This document shows positions 1-5,747 of a DNA stretch of 10,367 bases, piece after piece. A program made the position numbers and the translations under genes. The notes beneath the pieces are model-generated. The model was not told where the DNA came from. It saw only the letters and a program-made list of their open reading frames with translations, and did not search any database. Each line of letters begins with the position of its first letter. Within the stretch, counting starts at the first letter, position 1. The stretch comes from Thermoflexales bacterium (lineage in GTDB: Bacteria > Chloroflexota > Anaerolineae > Fen-1058). The stretch spans positions 1 to 10,367 of the forward strand of contig JAFGFO010000360.1 in the NCBI GenBank assembly GCA_016931085.1. The letters are read 5' to 3'.

Positions 1-3
1 GTC

Positions 4-59
4 GTAGGGCAGGTTTCCATACCTGCCGCAAGCCTGGCGGCTATGGAAAGCCGCCCTAC
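4..59. repeat. Paired-hairpin palindromic repeat (REP/BIME-like)
   Basis: Two 24-base units face each other across an 8-base spacer (28-35). The left unit (4-27) folds as GGCAGG, loop TTTCCATA, CCTGCC. The right unit (36-59) folds as GGCGGC, loop TATGGAAA, GCCGCC. The loops are reverse complements, and the outer ends GTAGGGC and GCCCTAC also pair. The units differ at four positions that form two base pairs (A11-T24 versus G-C, and G13-C22 versus C-G), so each small hairpin is preserved. The left unit recurs exactly at 4633-4656. This resembles REP/BIME elements mobilised by RAYT transposases, but no transposase is in the window. It lies just upstream of the first gene. Confidence 0.8.
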
Positions 60-102
60 AAAATCGTCTCTCCGACAAGCTCCTAGAGCCAGGAGGAAAA
101 TT

Positions 103-1233
103 ATGAAACGAGACGTGGCCATTGTCGGCGTTGGGTGGAGCGGCTGCCGCTCGATCACGCCTGACCTTTCTTACAAGGAGATCATGTTCGAGGCGGCGGC
201 CAAGGCCTATGCCGATGCCGGGATCGACCCGCGCCAGGACGTAGATGGCTTTGTCTCCACTGCCGAGGATTTCCACGAGGGAACCAGCATCTTTGACGAA
301 TATACCCCTGACCAACTGGGCGCGGCGCTGCGCCCCATGCACACGATCGCCGGCGACGGCTTGCACGGCCTGGCCGCCGCCTATATGCAAGTCGCTTCTG
401 GCTTGATGCGCGTCGTCGTGGTCGAAGCACACAGCAAGGCCAGCAATGTCCTCACGCTCCCCGAAATCACGGCTTACGCACTGGACCCGGTTTTTAACCG
501 ACCCCTGCGCGCTCACCCTTATTTCGTCGCCGGGCTGGAGATGACCCGCTTTATGGCCGAAACGGGCGTCACGCTCGAACAATGCGCCGGCGTGGCCGCC
601 AAGAATAAGCGCAATGCCATGCTTAACCCGCTGGCTGCCTTCCCGGCCGAGCTCAGCGTCGCCCAGGTGCTGGACAGCCCACCGGTGGCCGAGCCGCTGA
701 CCTGCATGCAGATTGCCCCGCACGCCGACGGCGCGATCGTCATGGTCTTGGCCGATGGCCAGACGGCGCGCACGTTGACGGACGCGCCGATCTGGGTGTG
801 CGGCCTGGGCTGGTCCAACGACACCCACACGCTGGAGAGCCGCCCGTGGGGCAAGGCGGTGTACGCCGAACTGGCGGCCCAGATGGCCTATCGCACGGCC
901 GGCATTCGCAACCCGCGCATAGAGATTGACCTGGCCGAAGTTGACGATGCCTTCGCCTACAAGGAGCTGCAGCATTTGGAGGCCCTGGGGCTGTGTGAGG
1001 AGGGGCAGGCCGCCGCTGGGCTGGCCGGCGAGCTGCCGGTCAACGTGTCTGGCGGCTGCCTGGGCTGCGGACACCTGCTGGACGCCTCCGGCCTGGCGCG
1101 CGCGCTCGAGCTCGTTTTACAGTTGCGCGGCGAGGCCGGCCCACGGCAGCTCGAGGACGTGGAGGTGGGCCTGGCCTTTGGCTGGCGCGGCCTGCCCACG
1201 ACGTCTGGCGTCGCCGTGATTTTGAGCAACTGA
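103..1233 (+). CDS. Thiolase-fold protein (SCP-x/Ltp2-like), copy 1, lacking nucleophile Cys
   Basis: A 376-residue protein of the thiolase superfamily, SCP-x/acetyl-CoA acetyltransferase branch. I chose the ATG at 103 because AGGAGG sits about 7 bases upstream and the protein then opens with the family-typical MKRDVAIVGVGWS; an ATG at 43 lies inside the hairpin repeat. Family landmarks are the helix ending VASG (residues 97-100), AAKNKRNAMLNP (165-176), DDAFAYKELQHLEALGL (281-297, usual H-D-x-F region) and SGGCLGCGHLLDASG (316-330), which keeps the catalytic-type His324. The CxSG nucleophile position is Ala83 by counting from VASG, and there is no Cys anywhere between residues 16 and 160. 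Ordinary thiolysis is therefore unlikely. Such proteins pair with DUF35 subunits in Ltp2-ChsH2 retro-aldolases and in BbsAB thiolase. It is the first of eight co-directional genes, 16 bases before its paralogue. The exact substrate is unknown. Confidence 0.88.
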   Translation: MKRDVAIVGVGWSGCRSITPDLSYKEIMFEAAAKAYADAGIDPRQDVDGFVSTAEDFHEGTSIFDEYTPDQLGAALRPMHTIAGDGLHGLAAAYMQVASGLMRVVVVEAHSKASNVLTLPEITAYALDPVFNRPLRAHPYFVAGLEMTRFMAETGVTLEQCAGVAAKNKRNAMLNPLAAFPAELSVAQVLDSPPVAEPLTCMQIAPHADGAIVMVLADGQTARTLTDAPIWVCGLGWSNDTHTLESRPWGKAVYAELAAQMAYRTAGIRNPRIEIDLAEVDDAFAYKELQHLEALGLCEEGQAAAGLAGELPVNVSGGCLGCGHLLDASGLARALELVLQLRGEAGPRQLEDVEVGLAFGWRGLPTTSGVAVILSN

Positions 1234-1249
1234 GTGAAAGGAGCAAGCT

Positions 1250-2410
1250 ATGCGACGAGTAGCCATTGTCGGCGCGGGGATGACACGCTTTGTCCGCCGC
1301 GCCCAAGAGACGGCCAAAGAGCTGGCCTGGGAAGCGAGCAGCCTCGCCCTGCAATCATGCGAGATGACGCTTCAGGACGTTGACAGCGTGGTGGTCGGCA
1401 GCGCGCCGGATGCCTTTGACGGTGTCCACATGAAAGGCGAATACCTTTCTGATGGGTGCGGCGCTTGGCGCAAGCCGATGATGCGCGGTTACGTGGGCGG
1501 CGGCACGGGTGTCTTTGCCCCGCTGCAGGGCTGGTACCACATCGCCTCGGGCTTGTTCGACACATGCCTGGTGGTGTGCGAGGAAAAGATGTCGTCGTGC
1601 CAGCCCCATCCCCAGGGGGCCTTCCTGACCATCTTTGACAACATGACCGAGCGGCCACTTGGCCCTAACTTGCTGTGGATTTTCGCGCTGGAGATGAATG
1701 CCTACATGTCGCGCTATGGCCTGTCCAAGCGCGATATCGCGCTGGTCTCGGTCAAGAACAAGCGCAACGCGGCGCTCCATCCGGCGGCCCTGCTGGGCCA
1801 GGCCGACATCACTGTCGAGGATGTGCTGGCCTCCGAGACGCTGGCTTGGCCCGTACAGCGGCTCGACGTCAGCCCGGTCACCGATGGCGCCGTGGCGCTG
1901 GTGCTGGCGGCCGATTCAGTCGCGCGCCGCGTCACCGACAAGCCGGTCTGGATCGAGGGCGTGGGCTGGAACCTAGACAGTGCCTACTGGACCAATCGCG
2001 ACCTGTCGTATCCCACCTACGTCGAAGAGGCGACGCGCCAGGCTTACAAGATGGCCGGTATCGTCGAGCCGCGCAAGCAGATCCACATCGCCGAGCCGTA
2101 CGACCCCTTTGACTATAAGGAGCTGCACCACCTAGAAGGCTTGATGCTGTTCGACAAGGGCAAGGCGCCGGAAGCTACCGCGCTGGGTATCACGCAGCGG
2201 GACGGCGATTTGCCCGTGTGCCCCTCGGGTGGCCTGCTGGGGGTTGGCAACCCGATCGCCGCCGCCGGCCTGATGAAGGTCGCCGAGTTGTTCTGGCAGT
2301 TGCGCGGCGAGGCTGGCGCACGCCAGGTGCCGGGCAACCCGCGCCGGGGAGTGGCCCAGGCTTGGGGTGACCTGATGCAGGTTGGCACCGTCATCGTGGT
2401 GGGGAGGTAA
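1250..2410 (+). CDS. Thiolase-fold protein (SCP-x/Ltp2-like), copy 2, lacking Cys and His
   Basis: A 386-residue paralogue of the preceding gene, starting at ATG 1250 behind AAGGAG. It shares the MRRVAIVGAGMTRF start, YHIASG (96-101), VKNKRNAALHPAALL (168-182), EPYDPFDYKELHHLEGL (282-298) and a C-terminal LRGEAGARQV also seen in copy 1. The nucleophile position falls in VGGGTGV (82-88), counting to Gly84. The nearby cysteines 70, 106 and 110 do not align with it. The catalytic His of the GHP motif is Asn334 (GVGNPIAAAG). Both classic thiolase residues are therefore missing. Tyr284 in EPYDPF is of interest because Ltp2 aldolases are reported to rely on tyrosines. It probably forms a heteromer with copy 1 and the DUF35 proteins downstream (inference). 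Its stop codon overlaps the ribosome binding site of the next gene. Confidence 0.88.
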   Translation: MRRVAIVGAGMTRFVRRAQETAKELAWEASSLALQSCEMTLQDVDSVVVGSAPDAFDGVHMKGEYLSDGCGAWRKPMMRGYVGGGTGVFAPLQGWYHIASGLFDTCLVVCEEKMSSCQPHPQGAFLTIFDNMTERPLGPNLLWIFALEMNAYMSRYGLSKRDIALVSVKNKRNAALHPAALLGQADITVEDVLASETLAWPVQRLDVSPVTDGAVALVLAADSVARRVTDKPVWIEGVGWNLDSAYWTNRDLSYPTYVEEATRQAYKMAGIVEPRKQIHIAEPYDPFDYKELHHLEGLMLFDKGKAPEATALGITQRDGDLPVCPSGGLLGVGNPIAAAGLMKVAELFWQLRGEAGARQVPGNPRRGVAQAWGDLMQVGTVIVVGR

Positions 2411-2414
2411 TATT

Positions 2415-2915
2415 ATGGACGCTTACGTTTACCCGTCGGTTTATCTGAGCCAAAAAGATCTCGATTCGAGGCGTGTGCTGACAGAGCGCTGGACGCCCAA
2501 TGCGCGCTACAGTTGGGACGCTGGCGTCGCCATCGGGCGTTACCTGGAGGAGTTGCGGGCGGGCCGCCTGGTCGGCCGCCGCTGCGACAAGTGCCGGCGC
2601 GTCTTGATCCCGCCGCGTATGGTTTGCGAAGCCTGCTTTCGCCCGACCGGCGATTGGGTCGTGTTGCAGGACAGCGGCACGGTCAAGACCTTTAGCGTGT
2701 GCTACGTCACCTGGGATATGAAGCGCCTCCAGAAGCCGAATATCCCGGCCGTGATTGACATCGACGGCGCGTCGCGGGGCTGCGGCATTATGCACCTGCT
2801 GGGCGAGGTCGAACCGGAGGGGGTCAAGATCGGCCTGCGGGTCCAGGCCGTGTGGAAGCCGGCCGCCGAGCGGCAGGGCGCGATCACGGATATTTTGTAC
2901 TTTAAACCGCTATAG
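2415..2915 (+). CDS. DUF35 zinc-ribbon/OB-fold protein, copy 1
   Basis: A 166-residue DUF35 protein (N-terminal rubredoxin-like zinc ribbon, C-terminal OB fold). The ATG at 2415 follows GGGGAGGT, which overlaps the upstream stop, and fits better than an in-frame ATG at 2382 inside the previous gene. The zinc ligands are visible as CDKC (57-60) and CEAC (71-74). The OB-fold part runs from about residue 82 (LQDSGTVKTFSV) to 147, followed by the tail AITDILYFKPL. A segment of about 50 residues precedes the zinc ribbon. DUF35 proteins bind thiolase-fold partners and are needed for their activity or CoA-substrate channelling (archaeal thiolase/HMG-CoA synthase complexes, ChsH2, BbsA). Its position directly after two thiolase-fold genes supports that role. 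It is a paralogue of the gene at 2978. Confidence 0.9.
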   Translation: MDAYVYPSVYLSQKDLDSRRVLTERWTPNARYSWDAGVAIGRYLEELRAGRLVGRRCDKCRRVLIPPRMVCEACFRPTGDWVVLQDSGTVKTFSVCYVTWDMKRLQKPNIPAVIDIDGASRGCGIMHLLGEVEPEGVKIGLRVQAVWKPAAERQGAITDILYFKPL

Positions 2916-2934
2916 GAAGGAGTTTCTACCGGAT

Positions 2935-2959
2935 ATTCGTCCCTTCGTGACATTCGTGA
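2935..2959. repeat. CACGAAGG-type intergenic repeat (minus orientation)
   Basis: The 62-base gap between the two DUF35 genes contains CCTTCGTG (2942-2949) and CATTCGTG (2951-2958), preceded by ATTCGT. This is the inverted form of the CACGAAGG repeats at 4693-4719. A strong Shine-Dalgarno-like GGAAGGAG (2915-2922) stands immediately after the upstream stop, 55 bases too far from the next ATG to serve it. A second one, AAAAGGAG, is just before that ATG. This suggests, without proving it, that the repeat landed between an ancestral binding site and the gene. Confidence 0.6.
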
Positions 2960-2977
2960 TTAAAAAAGGAGCCACTT

Positions 2978-3460
2978 ATGCCACTTGTCGAACGATTGGA
3001 TCATTTATATCGCGCCAGGGCCGTGGAAGGCGAGATGCCGCTGTACAGCGTGTACACGCTTGGGGTGGCCGGCGAGCGCTTTTTCCGCGCCATCAAGGAC
3101 GAGGGGAAAATCCTGGGCACGCGTTGTGACAGTTGCGACGTGATGTACGTCCCCGGCCGGCTGTATTGCGAGCGCTGCTTCGCTCACCTGGGTGATGAGA
3201 CCTGGTTCGACGCCGGCGGGCTGGGCCAGGTTCACACCTTCACCGTGCTGCACATCGGGCCGGACGGGGCGCCGCTCGAAATCCCGCGCATCCTGGCCTT
3301 TGTTGAGCTGGACGAGACCGATGGCGGCCTGGTGCACGAGCTGGGCGAGGTCACCTTCGACGAGCTGTTTATCGGTATGCCGGTCGAGGCTGTCTTCAAG
3401 GCAGCAGAAGAGCGCACCGGCTCGATCAACGACATCCTGTACTTTAGACCCATTGAGTGA
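2978..3460 (+). CDS. DUF35 zinc-ribbon/OB-fold protein, copy 2
   Basis: A 160-residue DUF35 protein starting at ATG 2978, 7 bases after AAGGAG. The zinc ribbon uses CDSC (50-53) and CERC (64-67). The OB-fold region begins around residue 80 (GGLGQVHTFTVLHIG) and ends in the family-typical RTGSINDILYFRP (147-159). The tail matches copy 1 (AITDILYFKP), so the genes are paralogues. Two thiolase-fold and two DUF35 genes in a row suggest either two separate pairs or one hetero-oligomer with asymmetric sites. The N-terminus (about residues 1-45) is longer than in minimal DUF35 proteins and may contact the thiolase-fold partner (inference). Confidence 0.9.
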   Translation: MPLVERLDHLYRARAVEGEMPLYSVYTLGVAGERFFRAIKDEGKILGTRCDSCDVMYVPGRLYCERCFAHLGDETWFDAGGLGQVHTFTVLHIGPDGAPLEIPRILAFVELDETDGGLVHELGEVTFDELFIGMPVEAVFKAAEERTGSINDILYFRPIE

Positions 3461-3472
3461 GGTGATCGCATA
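3459..3472 (+). promoter_or_regulatory. Ribosome binding site and possible ATA start of the dehydrogenase gene
   Basis: GAGGTGA follows and overlaps the end of the upstream gene. The acyl-CoA dehydrogenase frame contains ATA-GAC-TTG-CAA-CTG-AGC from 3470. Family members typically start M-D-(F/L)-x-L-S-E-E-Q, so the ATA at 3470 occupies the place of the expected ATG and has good spacing from the binding site. The first conventional start codon is the TTG at 3476, two codons later and more distant from the binding site. Confidence 0.5.
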
Positions 3473-3475
3473 GAC

Positions 3476-4636
3476 TTGCAACTGAGCGAAGAACAAGCCA
3501 TGTTCCGCCGGATGGTGCACGAGTTTGCCGAGCGGGAGCTTGCGCCGCGCGCGCGCCACACCGACGAAGCCGCCGAGTTCAACTGGACGGCGGTCAACAA
3601 GATGGGACCGTTGGGACTACTGGGCTTGAATGTGCCGGAGGAGTACGGTGGCCCGGGCATCGACCCGGTCTCGGCCGCGATCGCCATCGAAGAGATCGGC
3701 TGGGGCTGCGGCAGCACCGGCCTGGCGATCGCGGCCCACAACGGCCTGGGCTGCGCTCCCATTGTCCTGTTCGGCAGCGAGGAGCAAAAGCGCCGCTGGC
3801 TGCCACCCCTGGCGAGCGGCCAGGGCAAGCTGGGCGCGTTGGCGCTTACCGAGCCGGGAGCGGGCTCTGATTTGGCCGGCGGCGTGCGCGTGAGCGCCAG
3901 GCGCGACGGCCCGGTGTGGGTTCTCAACGGCGAAAAGATGTGGTGTACCAACGCCTCCGTCGCCGACGTCATCATCACCTTGTGCCGCACCGGCCCTGCC
4001 GACGGTAGTGCTAGCGGCAGCCGCTCGTTGAGCCTGATCATCGTGCCGGCCGGTGCGCCCGGCCTCACGATCGGCCCGGCCGAGAAAAAGATGGGGCTGA
4101 AAGGCTCGCTTACGCACGCGCTAGTCTACGACGAGGTGCGCGTGCCGGCTGAGAACCTCTTGGGTGAAGAGGGGCGGGGACTGCATCAGGCACTCCAAGC
4201 GCTTGACGGGGGGCGTATCGGCATCGGCGCGCTGTCGGTCGGCCTGGCCCAGGCGGCCTACGAAGAGGCGCTCCGCTACGCCAAGGAGCGCTGTGCGTTC
4301 GGAGTGCCGATCGCCCAGCACCAGGCCATCCAGGCCAAGCTGGCTGACTCGGCCACGGCGATCGAGGCCGCCCGATTGCTGGTCTACCGGGCCGCCTGGC
4401 TCAAGCAGCAGGGCCGGCTGTTCACCAAGGAAGCCGCCATGGCCAAGTTGTTCGCGTCAGAGACTGCCGAAAAAGTATGCTTCGAGGCGGTCCAGATCCA
4501 CGGCGGCTACGGCTACTCTTCCGAGTTCCCCGTCGAGCGCATCTACCGGGATCAGCGGCTGATGAGCATCGGCGAAGGCACCAACGAGATCCTGCGCCTG
4601 GTCATCGCACGCCACCTGTTGAGAGATCTCAAGTAG
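3476..4636 (+). CDS. Acyl-CoA dehydrogenase
   Basis: A 386-residue FAD-dependent acyl-CoA dehydrogenase (short-chain/butyryl-CoA type length) that introduces the alpha,beta double bond into a CoA thioester and passes electrons to ETF. I give the TTG at 3476 as start, but an ATA two codons upstream sits where the family's ATG is expected. Motifs are LTEPGAGSDLAG (124-135), flavin-contacting MWCTNASVAD (155-164), MGLKGSLTHALVYDEVRVP (206-224), RCAFGVPIAQHQAIQAKLAD (272-291), IHGGYGYSSEFPVERIYRD (341-359) and GEGTNEILR (366-374), with Glu367 as probable catalytic base. All key regions are intact. Its stop TAG lies inside a dispersed repeat, and a diverged second copy of its last codons follows in frame. 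The physiological acyl group is unknown; context suggests one processed by the DUF35/thiolase-fold complex. Confidence 0.95.
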   Translation: MQLSEEQAMFRRMVHEFAERELAPRARHTDEAAEFNWTAVNKMGPLGLLGLNVPEEYGGPGIDPVSAAIAIEEIGWGCGSTGLAIAAHNGLGCAPIVLFGSEEQKRRWLPPLASGQGKLGALALTEPGAGSDLAGGVRVSARRDGPVWVLNGEKMWCTNASVADVIITLCRTGPADGSASGSRSLSLIIVPAGAPGLTIGPAEKKMGLKGSLTHALVYDEVRVPAENLLGEEGRGLHQALQALDGGRIGIGALSVGLAQAAYEEALRYAKERCAFGVPIAQHQAIQAKLADSATAIEAARLLVYRAAWLKQQGRLFTKEAAMAKLFASETAEKVCFEAVQIHGGYGYSSEFPVERIYRDQRLMSIGEGTNEILRLVIARHLLRDLK

Positions 4637-4656
4637 GGCAGGTTTCCATACCTGCC
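4633..4656 (+). repeat. Single unit of the hairpin repeat, supplying the stop codon of the dehydrogenase
   Basis: These 24 bases match positions 4-27 exactly: GGCAGG, loop TTTCCATA, CCTGCC, preceded by GTAG. The TAG at 4634-4636 is the stop codon of the acyl-CoA dehydrogenase. The inverted partner unit seen at 36-59 is absent. The unit is eight codons long and leaves the downstream sequence in the dehydrogenase reading frame. Confidence 0.85.
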
Positions 4657-4657
4657 A

Positions 4658-4690
4658 CTGATCATTGCGCGCCACCTACTTCGAAAATAA
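4658..4690 (+). pseudogene. Remnant second C-terminus of an acyl-CoA dehydrogenase
   Basis: Translated in the frame of the upstream gene, these bases read LIIARHLLRK followed by TAA. The genuine gene ends LVIARHLLRDLK just before the repeat. Over the 27 bases coding the shared nine codons I count 20 identities, and most differences are synonymous. That points to purifying selection acting on two separate genes before this piece was stranded, rather than to a fresh duplication. It may be the last fragment of a deleted tandem paralogue or the displaced original end of this gene. It has no start and is not expected to be translated except by readthrough. Confidence 0.65.
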
Positions 4691-4691
4691 A

Positions 4692-4720
4692 CCACGAAGG
4701 ACACGAAGGGACACGAAGGA
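4692..4720 (+). repeat. CACGAAGG tandem intergenic repeat
   Basis: CACGAAGG occurs three times at 4693-4700, 4702-4709 and 4712-4719, a period of 9-10 bases, in the gap between the dehydrogenase and the CoA-transferase. The same family appears in reverse orientation at 2935-2959. Repeats of this appearance are common in intergenic DNA of several environmental bacterial phyla. Their role is unknown to me. The rest of the gap (4721-4758) is AT-richer and ends in the AAAAGGAGG binding site of the next gene. Confidence 0.75.
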
Positions 4721-4758
4721 TTCCTTATTTCCGAATATAGCCTTAAAAGGAGGCCTCT

Positions 4759-5736
4759 ATGCAAGTGATCGAATCTGGCCAGGGCGAGCTGATCCAGCCC
4801 TGCGATCTCGACGAGTTTCGCGAGTGGAATCGGGCGAAAAAATCCCACAAGCTCGAAGACAAAGTGATGACCGAGCAAGAGGCCGTAGCGCGCTTTGTGA
4901 GCGACGACTGCTACATCGGCACCGAGCTGTACGGCACGGTGCGTTGCCCGATGAGCCTCTGCCGTGAAGTCATCCGCCAGGGCAAAAAAGACCTGCGCGT
5001 GTTTGGCCTGGGCGTGGGTGAGCTGGACCTGTGGCTGGGCGCAGGCATTGTCAAAAAGCTCGATCACGCTTACAGCGGCCTGGAAGTTTACGGCACGTCC
5101 AGCACGCTGCGCCGCGAGGTCGAAAGCGGCCGCATTGCCTCAATCACCGAATGGTCGAACGCTGCAATCACCTGGCGCTTGAAGGCGGCCGCCATGGGGG
5201 TGCCGTTCCTGCCGGCACGTTCCATGCTCGGCACAGATACCCTGCGTTACAGCGCCGCCAAGGTAGCCCACGACCCCTTCACGGGCATCAAGGTCTGCCT
5301 GGTGCCAGCCCTCATCCTGGACGTGGCGATCATCCACGTGCACCGCGCCGACCGTTACGGCAACGCCCAGGTAGAGGGCATCAGCGGATTTGCGCTCGAA
5401 ATGTCGCGCGCTTGCAAGCGCTTGATCCTCAGCGTCGAAGAGATCGTGCCCACTGACGAGATCCGCAAATACCCCGATCGTACCGTCATCCCGTATTACC
5501 TGGCCGACGCCGTCGTTCACGCCCCCTTTGGCAGCCATCCTGGCGAGATGGCTTATCTCTACGGGCGCGACGAGCCGGCGCTGCGCGAGTGGGTCGAGTC
5601 GGCCAGGACCGAAGAGGGTACGCGAGCCTATCTGACCAGGTACGTGCACGCTCTCAAGGATCACGACGAATACCTGGGTCTGGTCGGCCAGGAGCGCCTG
5701 GCGCAACTGGTGGCTGAGCGCGAGAGGCGGGAGTGA
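4759..5736 (+). CDS. CoA-transferase alpha subunit (class I, glutaconate/IpdA-like)
   Basis: A 325-residue class I CoA-transferase subunit of the glutaconate CoA-transferase alpha/IpdA branch. It is expected to pair with the next gene to exchange CoA between an acyl-CoA and a free acid. The ATG at 4759 follows AAAAGGAGG with good spacing. Recognisable segments are VFGLGVGELDLWLGAG (81-96), LGTDTLRYSAAKVAHDPFTG (157-176), HVHRADRYGNAQVEGISG (193-210, the usual D-x-x-GNA loop), VEEIVPTDEIRKYPDRTVIP (226-245) and APFGSHPGEM (255-264). The N-terminus carries about 35 charged residues before the Rossmann-like core. Within the operon it could activate the pathway's starting acid. IpdAB-type ring-opening hydrolase activity is the alternative; the partner's conserved Glu argues for a transferase. 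Confidence 0.88.
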   Translation: MQVIESGQGELIQPCDLDEFREWNRAKKSHKLEDKVMTEQEAVARFVSDDCYIGTELYGTVRCPMSLCREVIRQGKKDLRVFGLGVGELDLWLGAGIVKKLDHAYSGLEVYGTSSTLRREVESGRIASITEWSNAAITWRLKAAAMGVPFLPARSMLGTDTLRYSAAKVAHDPFTGIKVCLVPALILDVAIIHVHRADRYGNAQVEGISGFALEMSRACKRLILSVEEIVPTDEIRKYPDRTVIPYYLADAVVHAPFGSHPGEMAYLYGRDEPALREWVESARTEEGTRAYLTRYVHALKDHDEYLGLVGQERLAQLVAERERRE

Positions 5737-5747
5737 GGAGTTAAGCT

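Noticed and set aside
43..102. Upstream in-frame ATG extending the first thiolase-fold gene by 20 codons
   Set aside because: It lies inside the hairpin repeat, encodes a non-family basic extension, and the ATG at 103 has a proper AGGAGG and family-typical start.
2382..2414. Upstream in-frame ATG for the first DUF35 gene
   Set aside because: It overlaps the preceding gene and lacks a binding site; ATG 2415 follows GGGGAGGT.
3232..4068. Long minus-strand open frame opposite the dehydrogenase and DUF35 genes
   Set aside because: It is antisense to clear coding sequence, of low-complexity Ser/Pro/Ala composition, without domain motifs; typical of high-GC shadow frames.
4692..4720. CRISPR-like array
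   Set aside because: The CACGAAGG copies are 8 bases long with 1-2 base gaps; there are no spacers and no cas genes.
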